Shown here one piece after another: positions 48,902 through 56,828 of a stretch of 56,880 nt of DNA. Under the pieces are notes generated by a model. That model did no database searches. It saw only the letters and a program-made list of their open reading frames with translations, and was not told where the DNA came from. Location of the stretch: the NCBI GenBank assembly GCA_905198745.1, contig CAJKDU010000012.1, forward strand, positions 1 through 56,880, in the 5' to 3' direction. Origin of the DNA: an uncultured Prevotella sp. (GTDB taxonomy: Bacteria; Bacteroidota; Bacteroidia; Bacteroidales; Bacteroidaceae). Both the position numbers and the translations under genes were made by a program. The first letter of the stretch is position 1, and each line of letters opens with the position of its first letter.

Positions 48902-50134
48902 TTACTGCAATGTGGCGTAGCCCACGAGCCTGTCTGTGCGGTCGCCGGGCGCACGGTAGTAGACAAGTGACTGATAGGTGTTGTGGGTCTCGTGGAAACT
49001 GCCCTCAAACGGGGGGCGGACGATTCGTCCGCTGTAGTCTTTCATGAGATATTGATAGGAATAATAACCCAGTTTCAACGGTATGGCCAGCTTGTAACTA
49101 CGGCTTTCTCCGTCGTACGTCATTTTGTAGGCGTCGTCGAAAGAACAGAAGGTCCAGTCGCCGCTTACATACAAATCGCCCGGCACGGGAGCGTCAGTCT
49201 TCACTTCAAAATGCACGTCCATATAGTCAGACGTGTAGGTGCTCTCCGAGTTGTCGCTGTTGCGCAGGATGTAGGCGCCTTGGGCCGACTCGTCGTAGAG
49301 GTAGTTGTGGCGAGGTGCATCCACGTAGGGATAGGCATGATAGTTTTTCTCGTCCCAGTCTACATGTTCAATGCCCATTGACGGATTGTCTGTTGAGAGT
49401 ATTTCAAACTTGTGGAATTCGTTGCCGCCCGTGAATATGTAGTCTCGGCAATGTTCCCAGCGAAGTCCGTCGGCCATGGTGAATTGTGGCTTGACATTCA
49501 CGCGTGCGTCGAACCATTCGCGGTTTTGCATCAGAACCGTTTTGATTTGCGTTTGCGGATGGGTGATGCGGAGTGGCCCGTAGCCCACCTGCATGCTGAT
49601 TTGCTGGTGATGTGCATGACTGTCAATGTCGGTATTCGTGGTCATCTCCATTCTGATGCTGGCCTTTTGTTCCACCACCATGAAGCATGCTTCTATGGCA
49701 GGTTCCTCCTCGCCGTCCTTGTAGATGGAGACCCTGTAGTTTCCGCTCATTTTCATTTTGCATTGGTCATTGGGCAGGGTGAGGTGGTAGTGCGTGTAGG
49801 GTGTGTTGGTGTTGATGGATTCCACCATGTCGTCTATGGTGTTGCCGTCCGGAAAACCGCTCAGGTAATCGCTCGAAAACAGCTCGGACGATAGGTCCCA
49901 GTTGGCTTCGCAATGTTCTATCTTATAGGTGTACCGGTCAAAGCCATGTCCCAAGCGGTCGAAATCTATGTCTATCTTTCCGTCGTCAAGCCTGATGACA
50001 GGCAATTGCTGCCAATCGTTGTCGGCGACTACTTGCAGGCTACGAATGTCTTCCGACAGGATTCTGTGGTATTGTGCGTGGATTGCAGTGAGCGTTACCA
50101 GGCAGATGAATAGGGTGTAAAGTAATCTTTTCAT
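48902..50134 (-). CDS. DUF5103 family secreted protein
   Basis: A 410-residue protein with signal peptide MKRLLYTLFICLVTLTAIHA. The mature part starts YHRILSEDIRSLQVVADNDW and contains FDRYTYKIEHCEANWDLSSE, HAYPYVDAPRHNYLYDESAQ and GDLYVSGDWTFCSFDDAYKM, the recognisable DUF5103 pattern with a C-terminal carbohydrate-binding-like sandwich. Such proteins are common in Bacteroidetes; one idea links them to gliding or secretion, but no function is settled. The start is at the signal peptide, because the frame upstream runs through tRNA-Cys. Confidence 0.85.
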   Translation of the reverse strand: MKRLLYTLFICLVTLTAIHAQYHRILSEDIRSLQVVADNDWQQLPVIRLDDGKIDIDFDRLGHGFDRYTYKIEHCEANWDLSSELFSSDYLSGFPDGNTIDDMVESINTNTPYTHYHLTLPNDQCKMKMSGNYRVSIYKDGEEEPAIEACFMVVEQKASIRMEMTTNTDIDSHAHHQQISMQVGYGPLRITHPQTQIKTVLMQNREWFDARVNVKPQFTMADGLRWEHCRDYIFTGGNEFHKFEILSTDNPSMGIEHVDWDEKNYHAYPYVDAPRHNYLYDESAQGAYILRNSDNSESTYTSDYMDVHFEVKTDAPVPGDLYVSGDWTFCSFDDAYKMTYDGESRSYKLAIPLKLGYYSYQYLMKDYSGRIVRPPFEGSFHETHNTYQSLVYYRAPGDRTDRLVGYATLQ

Positions 50135-50162
50135 GACTTTTAAGGGCGTGAATAAACAAAAA

Positions 50163-50190
50163 GGGGGATACCTTGATAAAAGGAATCCCC
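50163..50190 (-). terminator. Terminator of tRNA-Cys
   Basis: On the minus strand GGGGATTCCTTT pairs with AAGGTATCCCC, with a one-base mismatch, and is followed by CTTTTTG. It lies between tRNA-Cys and the DUF5103 gene. Confidence 0.7.
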
Positions 50191-50201
50191 GTTTGTGGAA
50201 G

Positions 50202-50272
50202 AGGTACCTAGCAGAGTCGAACTGCTCTACACGGTTTTGCAGACCGTTACCTAACCGCTCGGCCAAGGTACC
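50202..50272 (-). tRNA. tRNA-Cys(GCA)
   Basis: A 71-base tRNA on the minus strand: acceptor GGTACCT/AGGTACC, anticodon stem CGGT/ACCG around CTGCAAA (anticodon GCA), T-loop TTCGACT, discriminator T as usual for tRNA-Cys. CCA is not encoded. Confidence 0.95.
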
Positions 50273-50290
50273 ATTTCTTATTTGCGGTTG

Positions 50291-50322
50291 CAAAGGTACG
50301 ACATTTATTTTGTTCTTACAAA
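50291..50322 (-). promoter_or_regulatory. Promoter of tRNA-Cys
   Basis: Minus strand TTTG, 20 bases, TACCTTTG: plus-strand CAAAGGTA (50291-50298) and CAAA (50319-50322). The site begins before the FeoB-associated gene ends, so tRNA-Cys can be read independently of feo. Confidence 0.8.
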
Positions 50323-50330
50323 CTTTTCCA

Positions 50331-50546
50331 TTACTTTTTTTCAACATTTTTCTTGTCCTTGCATGTCTTCTTCTGCGGACGGCAACCTGTGTTGCGACGT
50401 ATATGCTTGCCTTTCAGAGCTTTGTGTAGTTCACATCCCGAACAACCGTAACAGGGGTTGCCTGCTGCTTTTATGGCTGTATAGATGCGCCATAGGCCGT
50501 AACCTGCGGCGGCTGCCACGATGATGAGTGTGAGAATGAGTTGCAT
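50331..50546 (-). CDS. FeoB-associated Cys-rich membrane protein
   Basis: A 71-residue protein: one membrane helix (about 2-20, MQLILTLIIVAAAAGYGLW), then NPCYGCSGC, a Cys motif typical of FeoB-associated proteins, and a Lys-rich tail with two more Cys. It may help assemble or regulate the Fe(II) transporter. It follows feoB on the same strand with 149 bases between, filled mostly by array D. A longer frame through feoB is not real. Confidence 0.8.
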   Translation of the reverse strand: MQLILTLIIVAAAAGYGLWRIYTAIKAAGNPCYGCSGCELHKALKGKHIRRNTGCRPQKKTCKDKKNVEKK

Positions 50547-50601
50547 GCGAAAAGCTTTTACGAAAGGTGTGCGATGATATAAGTGGCTCTGACAAGAAGC
50601 G

Positions 50602-50682
50602 TAAGTGTGCCACTTACGGCTGCTAAGTGTGCCACTTACGGCCCGTAAGTATGCCACTTGAAGTCCGTAAGTCGTACACTTG
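50602..50682 (+). repeat. 22-base-period dyad array D (four units)
   Basis: Units start at 50602 and 50624 (both TAAGTGTGCCACTTA, a perfect dyad around TGC), 50646 (TAAGTATGCCACTTG) and 50668 (TAAGTCGTACACTTG), all 22 bases apart. A half-preserved fifth unit (TAAGTGG) lies in phase at 50580. It is transcribed as part of the feoB 3' region. The half-site TAAGTG replaces TTAGTG of arrays A and B, with a matching change on the other side. Confidence 0.85.
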
Positions 50683-50695
50683 CTTATGGTTAAGG

Positions 50696-53269
50696 TCAGA
50701 AGCCCATGAGTCGTCCCACTTGATACACCAGTGCCGATACGACCCAAGCGAGACCAGTGGTGTAGGCTGCGGCAAAGAGTGCCCACTTCCAACTGCCCGA
50801 TTCGTTCTTGATGGCCACAATGGTGGCTATGCACGGGAAGTAGAGCAGCACGAAGATGAGGTAGCTGAAGGCGATGAGCGGAGTGATGCCGTCTGCCGAC
50901 ATTTGTTTGTAGAGCCGGGCATACTTGGCGCTGTTGTCTTCTGCCTCGTCGTCTGCCACGCTCTCGTCGTTGGAATAGAGCACACCCATGGTTGAGGCTA
51001 CAATCTCCTTGGCGCCCACACCGGAGATGAGGCCGATATCGAGTTTCCAGTCGAATCCCTGTGGGCGGAACACGGGTTCTATGGTCTTGCCTAAGCGTCC
51101 GATGTAGCTCTGCTCCTGTTGCTGCTGACTGGTGAGCTGTTCGTTGTGCGGGAAATATCCGAGTGCCCAAACCACGATGGATGCCACCAGGATGATGCCG
51201 CCCATCTTTTTAAGATATTGCTTGCCTTTCTCCCATGTGTGGCGGCCTATGGCCTTGGCAGTGGGGAAACGGTAGGGTGGAAGCTCCATGACGAAAGGCG
51301 TGTCTTCGCCCTTGATGATGAATCGGCTGAGCACACGACTCATAATGATAGACATCACAATACCTATTATATAGAGCAATATCATCACCAAGCTGCGATA
51401 CTGCAAGGCAAAGAAAGTGCCTGTTATCATGATGTAGATGGGCAAGCGGGCTGAGCAACTCATCATCGGCAGGATGAGCATGGTGATGAGCCGGCTGCGC
51501 TGGCTCTCGATGGTGCGGGTGGCCATCACGGCTGGCACATTACAACCGAAGCCCATGATGAGCGGTATGAACGACTTGCCGTGAAGCCCCATCTTGTGCA
51601 TCAGCTTGTCCATGATGAAGGCAGCGCGTGCCATGTAGCCACTGTCTTCCATGAACGAGATGAACCCGTAGAGGATGAGAATCTGTGGCAAGAACACGAT
51701 GACGGAGCCAACACCGCCAATGATTCCGTCGATGAGCATGGCTTTCAGCGGGCCGTCGGGCATGGTGGATGACAACCAGTCGCCAATCATGCCTACTCCT
51801 GCCTCAATCCAGTCTTGAGGATATTGGCCCACCGAGAAAGTGACCTGGAACATGATGTAGATGAGCAGGAAGAAGAGCGGGAAACCGAAATACTTGTTAG
51901 TGATGATGTTGTCGAGCACGTGGGTCACCTGATAGGTGTCGGTCTTGTTGCCTTCCTCGAAACGCGCTTCCTGCAGGGCTCCATGGATGAAGGCATACTT
52001 GGCATCCATGATGGCAGTTTCGCTGTCTTCCTTGGTTTCCTCCTTCAGCTTGGCGGCTTGCGCGTCGCGCACGTTTACTATTTCCTTGCCGTTGGGCAGC
52101 ATGGCCGCAATCTTTTCTGTCTCAGAGTCGCCCTCAAGTAATTTGATGGCCAGGTAGCGGGTTGAGTATTTGTGGCGTATCTGTGAGTCCTTCTGTATTT
52201 CCACCTTTATTTTCCCTATGGCATCCTCCACATATTTGCCGTGGTTCACGTGGATGTGTCTATACACGCTCTTGTGTGGTTTCGGTCCGTGGGCATAGTC
52301 TTCCTCGTGGTCGTCGTCCCCGTTGTCCTCCACATAGTCCTTGTGCCAGTCTTGAAGGTCTTTCTCCACTTCGGGGTTGATGTTCCCGTCCTTGTCGAGG
52401 AAGTCTACACCCTCATAGAGGTTGATGATGATGTGGAACAGTTTCTTGATGCCTTTCCCGCTTTTGAACACGGTAGGTATCATCGGCACGCCGAACAGCT
52501 GTCCCAGTTTCTGGTAGTCAATAGCATCGCCCCGGTTTTCAAACTCGTCAAACATGTTGAGGGCACACACCATGCGCAGGTTCATGTCGACGAGTTGTGT
52601 GGTCAGGTAGAGGTTTCGTTCGATGTTCGAGGCGTCAATCACATTGATGACGACGTCGGGAGTCTTCTCTATAATCTGCTTGCGTACATACAGTTCTTCC
52701 GGACTGTATGCGGAGAGCGAGTAGGTGCCAGGCAGGTCCATGATGTTGAATTCGTACCCCTCAAACGAAGCGTGTCCCTCCTTGGCGTCAACAGTCACGC
52801 CAGAATAGTTGCCGACCCTTTCGTGGGCGCCCGACACGAAGTTGAAGAGCGATGTCTTTCCGCAGTTGGGGTTTCCCACCAATGCCACGTTGATGGTGCG
52901 CCGTTTTTTCATGGCTGCATCCTTGAACTGTTTCTCGGTCAGTGCCGGTTCGTCAGCCTGTGGGGCTACGCTTGGCTCGTCGCACATGTTGCCTGCCAGG
53001 ATTTCCTGTCGGTCCCCGTTTGTCAATTCTATATTCTTGGCTTCTTCTTCGGATATGACTTCAATCATGCTCGCCTCGTCGTGACGGAGTGAGATTTCAT
53101 ATCCCATAATCTTGTACTTTACCGGATCTTTGAGCGGGGCGTTGAGCAATACCTCAACCACTTTCCCCTTGATGAATCCCATTTCGACAATGCGCTTACG
53201 GAATCCTCCGTGTCCTAATACCTTTACGACGACACCTTTTTGGCCGGTCGTCAGTTCTGATAACTTCAT
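50696..53269 (-). CDS. feoB: Fused FeoA-FeoB ferrous iron transporter
   Basis: An 857-residue fusion. Residues 1-75 are an SH3-like FeoA domain (MKLSELTTGQKGVVVKVLGH). The G domain begins near 127 with the P-loop VALVGNPNCGKTS, then DLPGTYSLSAYSPEE (G3) and NMFDEFENRGD. The membrane part has gate motifs such as PLIMGFGCNVPAVMATRTI and MSCSARLPIYIMI with the conserved Cys. It imports Fe2+ across the inner membrane. A TAACTTTG box on the minus strand (plus-strand 53301-53308) lies about 31 bases before the ATG. The FeoB-associated protein follows. Confidence 0.95.
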   Translation of the reverse strand: MKLSELTTGQKGVVVKVLGHGGFRKRIVEMGFIKGKVVEVLLNAPLKDPVKYKIMGYEISLRHDEASMIEVISEEEAKNIELTNGDRQEILAGNMCDEPSVAPQADEPALTEKQFKDAAMKKRRTINVALVGNPNCGKTSLFNFVSGAHERVGNYSGVTVDAKEGHASFEGYEFNIMDLPGTYSLSAYSPEELYVRKQIIEKTPDVVINVIDASNIERNLYLTTQLVDMNLRMVCALNMFDEFENRGDAIDYQKLGQLFGVPMIPTVFKSGKGIKKLFHIIINLYEGVDFLDKDGNINPEVEKDLQDWHKDYVEDNGDDDHEEDYAHGPKPHKSVYRHIHVNHGKYVEDAIGKIKVEIQKDSQIRHKYSTRYLAIKLLEGDSETEKIAAMLPNGKEIVNVRDAQAAKLKEETKEDSETAIMDAKYAFIHGALQEARFEEGNKTDTYQVTHVLDNIITNKYFGFPLFFLLIYIMFQVTFSVGQYPQDWIEAGVGMIGDWLSSTMPDGPLKAMLIDGIIGGVGSVIVFLPQILILYGFISFMEDSGYMARAAFIMDKLMHKMGLHGKSFIPLIMGFGCNVPAVMATRTIESQRSRLITMLILPMMSCSARLPIYIMITGTFFALQYRSLVMILLYIIGIVMSIIMSRVLSRFIIKGEDTPFVMELPPYRFPTAKAIGRHTWEKGKQYLKKMGGIILVASIVVWALGYFPHNEQLTSQQQQEQSYIGRLGKTIEPVFRPQGFDWKLDIGLISGVGAKEIVASTMGVLYSNDESVADDEAEDNSAKYARLYKQMSADGITPLIAFSYLIFVLLYFPCIATIVAIKNESGSWKWALFAAAYTTGLAWVVSALVYQVGRLMGF

Positions 53270-53367
53270 ATATTATTGTGTCTTTAATTCCTAACGACTA
53301 CAAAGTTACAACCTTTTGGTTGATCGGTAACATGAATGTGGCTAAAATACCTACAATTGGGGATGCT

Positions 53368-54009
53368 TCAGTCCTGTTGTGTCTCATCCTTAAATATGCT
53401 GTTGAATTTCTCCTTCAATCGGGAGGGTTGAGCTATGTAGTCGCGAATCTCGTTTAGTTTTTTCTCGTTTTCCGAACCTGGAATCCACAACTTGATGTAT
53501 CCGTTGACGGAGTATTTATTCTGCATGTGTTCATAGAAACGGTTCCAGTGCTCCTTGGGCGTCATGTCGGGATAATGGTCGAGCCCGAAGAGCACGGTGC
53601 GTCTGAACACCGTGTCGGGGTCAAGGTCGCGGTCGGCTTCAGCCACAATCTTCCCGTAGATGCTGCGTGGGGCGTGCGAGGCCGAAGCCCTATGGTCTTC
53701 TACAGCTTCTTTCATGATTTTTATTTGCTCGGAAGAGAACCATTTTTGGAGTCTCGTGTCGGCTGCAAGTATCTTGCCACTTGTCAGGTGGTGGATGGCT
53801 CTCGGACCTTCCAACCCCAAGTCGTGATAAGCGGCAATGGTATACGCCATATTGGCATCAGCACCTATCTTGGCTGCCAAGTCTTCCGAACGGCGAATCA
53901 CCCGTACAGCATGCGAAATGTTGTGTGCTTTGTCGAAAGCGTTATATCTGGGAAGAATGTTCGTTTCGACAAATTCCATCAAGTCGAGACTTATATTGTG
54001 GTCGTTCAT
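53368..54009 (-). CDS. HD-domain phosphohydrolase
   Basis: A 213-residue protein with an HD motif: His33 (NISHAVRV), His62-Asp63 (AAYHDLGLEGPRA) and a later EDHRASAS and AEADRDLDPDT. Such small HD proteins hydrolyse nucleotides or nucleotide signals; the substrate is unknown. It has no signal peptide. It diverges from menA, with overlapping promoters in the 76 bases between. Confidence 0.8.
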   Translation of the reverse strand: MNDHNISLDLMEFVETNILPRYNAFDKAHNISHAVRVIRRSEDLAAKIGADANMAYTIAAYHDLGLEGPRAIHHLTSGKILAADTRLQKWFSSEQIKIMKEAVEDHRASASHAPRSIYGKIVAEADRDLDPDTVFRRTVLFGLDHYPDMTPKEHWNRFYEHMQNKYSVNGYIKLWIPGSENEKKLNEIRDYIAQPSRLKEKFNSIFKDETQQD

Positions 54010-54027
54010 ACGAATGTCTTTTTAATA

Positions 54028-54059
54028 TTTGCAAAAGTAAACAATATATTGTATTTTTG
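54028..54059 (+). promoter_or_regulatory. Promoter of menA
   Basis: TTTG at 54028-54031, 20 bases, TATTTTTG at 54052-54059: exact consensus. It interlocks with the opposite promoter. Confidence 0.8.
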
Positions 54060-54063
54060 CAAG
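54032..54063 (-). promoter_or_regulatory. Promoter of the HD hydrolase gene
   Basis: Minus strand CTTG, 20 bases, TACTTTTG: plus-strand CAAAAGTA (54032-54039) and CAAG (54060-54063). Each -7 box abuts the other promoter's -33 box. Confidence 0.7.
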
Positions 54064-54085
54064 TGATTAAGTAAATATTTATGAT

Positions 54086-55012
54086 ATGGACGATTCTTCA
54101 GTAGAGATAGATTCAATGAAAGCCTGGTTTCTGGCTGCCCGACCCAAGACTTTGACCTGTGCGGCTGTTCCTGTGATGATTGGGGCAACGCTTGCCATGG
54201 CAGATGACCCTACGCGCTTCCAATGGCTGCCGGCTGTTCTTTGTCTGCTCTTCGCTTTTGTCATGCAAATTGACGCAAACTTTGTCAACGATTACTTTGA
54301 CTGTGTGCGGGGTAACGATGATGAAACTCGTCTAGGTCCCAAGCGGGCATGTGCTCAGGGGTGGGTGCGTCTGCACTCCATGCGCTTGGCTATTGCCGCT
54401 ACTACAATTGTCGCTTGTCTGGTGGGATTGCCGCTTGTGTTGTGGGGAGGAATTCAGATGGTTGCTGTCGGTGTGCTTTGCGTGCTCTTCTGTTTTCTCT
54501 ACACCACAGTGTTGTCTTACAAGGGGATGGGCGATTTGCTCGTTCTCCTCTTCTTTGGCCTTGTCCCTGTTTGCCTTACCTATTATCTATGTCTGCCGAT
54601 TCATGGGCTGACTGTCCCACTGGAAGTAATAATCTCTTCCTTGGCGTGTGGCCTTGTCATTGATTGCTTGCTGGTGGTAAACAACTATCGTGACATTGAT
54701 AACGACCGGAGGGCTGGCAAAATCACGCTTGTAGTCAGGATGGGCGCTGCCGCTTCCAAGTTCGCTTATCTGTTGTTGGGCTTTTCTGCCTGTCTGATGG
54801 GCACAGTTCATCTTTTCCGTGACAAGCCTTTTTCTTTTTGGCTTCCTCTCTTCTTTCTCCTGCCTCATTGGATGGCTTACCACAAAATGTGCATGATCGA
54901 CAAGGGTAGGGGATTGAATATGGTACTTGGCGACACTGCCAGAAACATCTTTTTATATGGCGTTTTGGTGTCAGTCGGCAACTTGGCATGCTTTTTGCTT
55001 GCGGGTAGATGA
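54086..55012 (+). CDS. menA: 1,4-dihydroxy-2-naphthoate polyprenyltransferase MenA
   Basis: A 308-residue UbiA-family membrane enzyme with 8-9 hydrophobic helices. The first Asp-rich motif is NDYFDCVRGNDDETRLGPKR and the second is NNYRDIDNDRRAGK; both bind the prenyl diphosphate through magnesium. WFLAARPKTLTCAAVPVMIG at the N-terminus is the MenA signature. It prenylates DHNA in menaquinone synthesis. Other men genes are not in the window. The ATG at 54086 is used, with a promoter leader of about 20 bases. Confidence 0.9.
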   Translation: MDDSSVEIDSMKAWFLAARPKTLTCAAVPVMIGATLAMADDPTRFQWLPAVLCLLFAFVMQIDANFVNDYFDCVRGNDDETRLGPKRACAQGWVRLHSMRLAIAATTIVACLVGLPLVLWGGIQMVAVGVLCVLFCFLYTTVLSYKGMGDLLVLLFFGLVPVCLTYYLCLPIHGLTVPLEVIISSLACGLVIDCLLVVNNYRDIDNDRRAGKITLVVRMGAAASKFAYLLLGFSACLMGTVHLFRDKPFSFWLPLFFLLPHWMAYHKMCMIDKGRGLNMVLGDTARNIFLYGVLVSVGNLACFLLAGR

Positions 55013-55036
55013 ATGAAAATATGAGGAGGATTAATT

Positions 55037-55726
55037 ATGGCATTCATTGATTATTATAAGATTTTGGGCGTTGACCGCAGCATCCCTCAGAAGGATGTGC
55101 GGCGTGCTTACCTCAAGCGGGCCAAGCAGTTTCATCCCGACCTTCATCCTGACGACCCCAAGGCAAAGGCAAAGTTTCAGGCGCTCAATGAAGCGTTCGA
55201 TGTGATTGGTGACCCGGAAAAGCGAAAGAAATACGACCAGTTTGGAGAGCAGTGGAAGGATGCAGACGCATTTAATTCTGGTGCTGGCGCCGGTAGTGGC
55301 GGTTCGTATCAGTGGAGTAGTCAAGGAGGCTCTCCGTTTGAAGGATTCGATTTTTCCGGATTCGGAGAACAGGGTGGCGGCTTCAGCAGTTTCTTTGAGC
55401 AGTTGTTTGGTGGAGCAGGAGGCAGGTCTACTCGAGGAAGACGTGCTGCCCGGACCAACAGTGGCGAGATGAATGCAACTGTCAACATAGATCTCTACAC
55501 GGCACTCCTTGGCGGTGAAATCATTATCACCCTCAATTCAGGCGTGAAGTTAAAACTCAAGGTAAAGCCGGAAACCCAGAATGGCACAAAGGTTCGTCTT
55601 CGTGGCAAAGGGTATGATCGTGGTGACGGTACTTGTGGTGACTTGATTATCACGTACAACGTGCAGTTGCCTACCCATTTGACTGAGCGTCAAAAAGCAC
55701 TGCTTAACCAAATGCGTGAGGGTTGA
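55037..55726 (+). CDS. Short DnaJ/CbpA-like J-domain protein
   Basis: A 229-residue protein. The J domain (residues 3-70) has the HPD motif (QFHPDLHP) and the KYDQFGEQW end. A Gly/Ser/Phe-rich linker follows (about 75-130). After that comes one C-terminal substrate-binding domain (NIDLYTALLGGEIIITLN, VRLRGKGYDRGDGTCGDLII). No zinc domain is present. CbpA-like proteins have two such domains and about 300 residues; here only one is seen and the protein ends LTERQKALLNQM. It stimulates DnaK. It begins 24 bases after menA and may be co-transcribed. Confidence 0.85.
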   Translation: MAFIDYYKILGVDRSIPQKDVRRAYLKRAKQFHPDLHPDDPKAKAKFQALNEAFDVIGDPEKRKKYDQFGEQWKDADAFNSGAGAGSGGSYQWSSQGGSPFEGFDFSGFGEQGGGFSSFFEQLFGGAGGRSTRGRRAARTNSGEMNATVNIDLYTALLGGEIIITLNSGVKLKLKVKPETQNGTKVRLRGKGYDRGDGTCGDLIITYNVQLPTHLTERQKALLNQMREG

Positions 55727-55772
55727 TACTTGATTCGTTAACATTATTTACGTATAAATATTTACTCAAAAA

Positions 55773-55804
55773 CTTGCTTTGTGTAGCTAAAATGACTACC
55801 TTTG
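55773..55804 (+). promoter_or_regulatory. Promoter of rpoD
   Basis: CTTG at 55773-55776, 20 bases, TACCTTTG at 55797-55804. The leader is about 60 bases. Confidence 0.65.
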
Positions 55805-55873
55805 CAAGACTTTGGGTAAATATTTTGTGTATTTACTTGATATTCAGAAACATAATAAGAATAGGTATATAAG

Positions 55874-56746
55874 ATGAGACAATTAAAGATTCAGAAAAGC
55901 ATCACCAATCGCTCAAGCGAAGCATTGGACAAGTATCTCGTGGAAATCGGTCGGGCTCCACTTATCTCAATTGATGAAGAGATAGAGCTGGCACAGAAGA
56001 TTAAGAAGGGTGGTCCAGAAGGCGAGCGTGCGAAAGACAAACTGGTGACTGCCAATTTGCGCTTTGTAGTTTCTGTAGCCAAGCAATATCAACACCAAGG
56101 TCTCACATTGACCGACCTTATTGACGAGGGAAACATTGGTCTGATCAAGGCTGCACAGAAGTTTGACGAGACGCGAGGCTTTAAGTTCATCTCTTATGCC
56201 GTGTGGTGGATTCGCCAGAGCATCTTGCAGGCCATTGCCGAGCAGAGTAGAATTGTGCGTCTTCCGCTAAACCAAGTAGGTTCGCTCAATAAGATAAATC
56301 ATGAGATCAATAAGTTTGAGCAAGAAAACTTGCGTCATCCTTCTGTTTCAGAACTTAGTGAAGCAACCAATCTCGATGAAGAAAAAATTGGGCAAAGTTT
56401 GATGGCCGATGGTCATCATGTGAGCATTGACGCGCCATTCCAGGATGGAGAAGACAATTGCATGCTTGATGTAATGCCCAGTGGCGATGATAGCCGTACC
56501 GACCGTCAAGTAGATCATGAATCAATGGCTCTTGAACTCAACTCTGTTCTCTCCAAGGTGCTTAAGGATCGTGAGATAACTATTATCCGTGAATGTTTTG
56601 GTATTGGTTGTCATGAGAAAGGTCTTGAAGAAATTGGCGATCAACTAAATCTCACTCGCGAGCGTGTACGCCAAATCAGAGAGAAGAGCATTGCCAAACT
56701 TCGTGATAGTGGCAACGCCAAAATTCTAATGAAATATTTGGGTTAA
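55874..56746 (+). CDS. rpoD: Primary RNA polymerase sigma factor RpoD (sigma-ABfr type)
   Basis: A 290-residue group-1-like sigma factor lacking the long N-terminal region 1.1, as known for Bacteroidetes. Region 1.2 is SEALDKYLVEIGRAPLIS. Region 2 is LRFVVSVAKQYQHQGLTLTD through FISYAVWWIRQSILQAIAEQ. Region 3 is HEINKFEQENLRHPSVSELS, and region 4.2 is LEEIGDQLNLTRERVRQIRE. It recognises the TTTG/TAnnTTTG promoters seen throughout this window. Its length matches the Bacteroides fragilis primary sigma. It is followed by a tRNA gene. Confidence 0.94.
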   Translation: MRQLKIQKSITNRSSEALDKYLVEIGRAPLISIDEEIELAQKIKKGGPEGERAKDKLVTANLRFVVSVAKQYQHQGLTLTDLIDEGNIGLIKAAQKFDETRGFKFISYAVWWIRQSILQAIAEQSRIVRLPLNQVGSLNKINHEINKFEQENLRHPSVSELSEATNLDEEKIGQSLMADGHHVSIDAPFQDGEDNCMLDVMPSGDDSRTDRQVDHESMALELNSVLSKVLKDREITIIRECFGIGCHEKGLEEIGDQLNLTRERVRQIREKSIAKLRDSGNAKILMKYLG

Positions 56747-56777
56747 GGATATAATTGGATAAAAGTGTGCCAAAAGT

Positions 56778-56808
56778 TTTGCAATGTCAAGAAATATTTG
56801 TACCTTTG
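56778..56808 (+). promoter_or_regulatory. Promoter of tRNA-Arg(TCT)
   Basis: TTTG at 56778-56781, 19 bases, TACCTTTG at 56801-56808: exact consensus. Confidence 0.8.
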
Positions 56809-56828
56809 CACACGATTTTAAAACGGAT

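Noticed and set aside
50135..50347. N-terminal extension of the DUF5103 gene
   Set aside because: It runs through tRNA-Cys and its terminator, and would put the signal peptide inside the protein.
50602..50682. CRISPR array
   Set aside because: The repeats are 15 bases with 7-base spacers, partly identical, with no cas genes; the same holds for arrays A-C.
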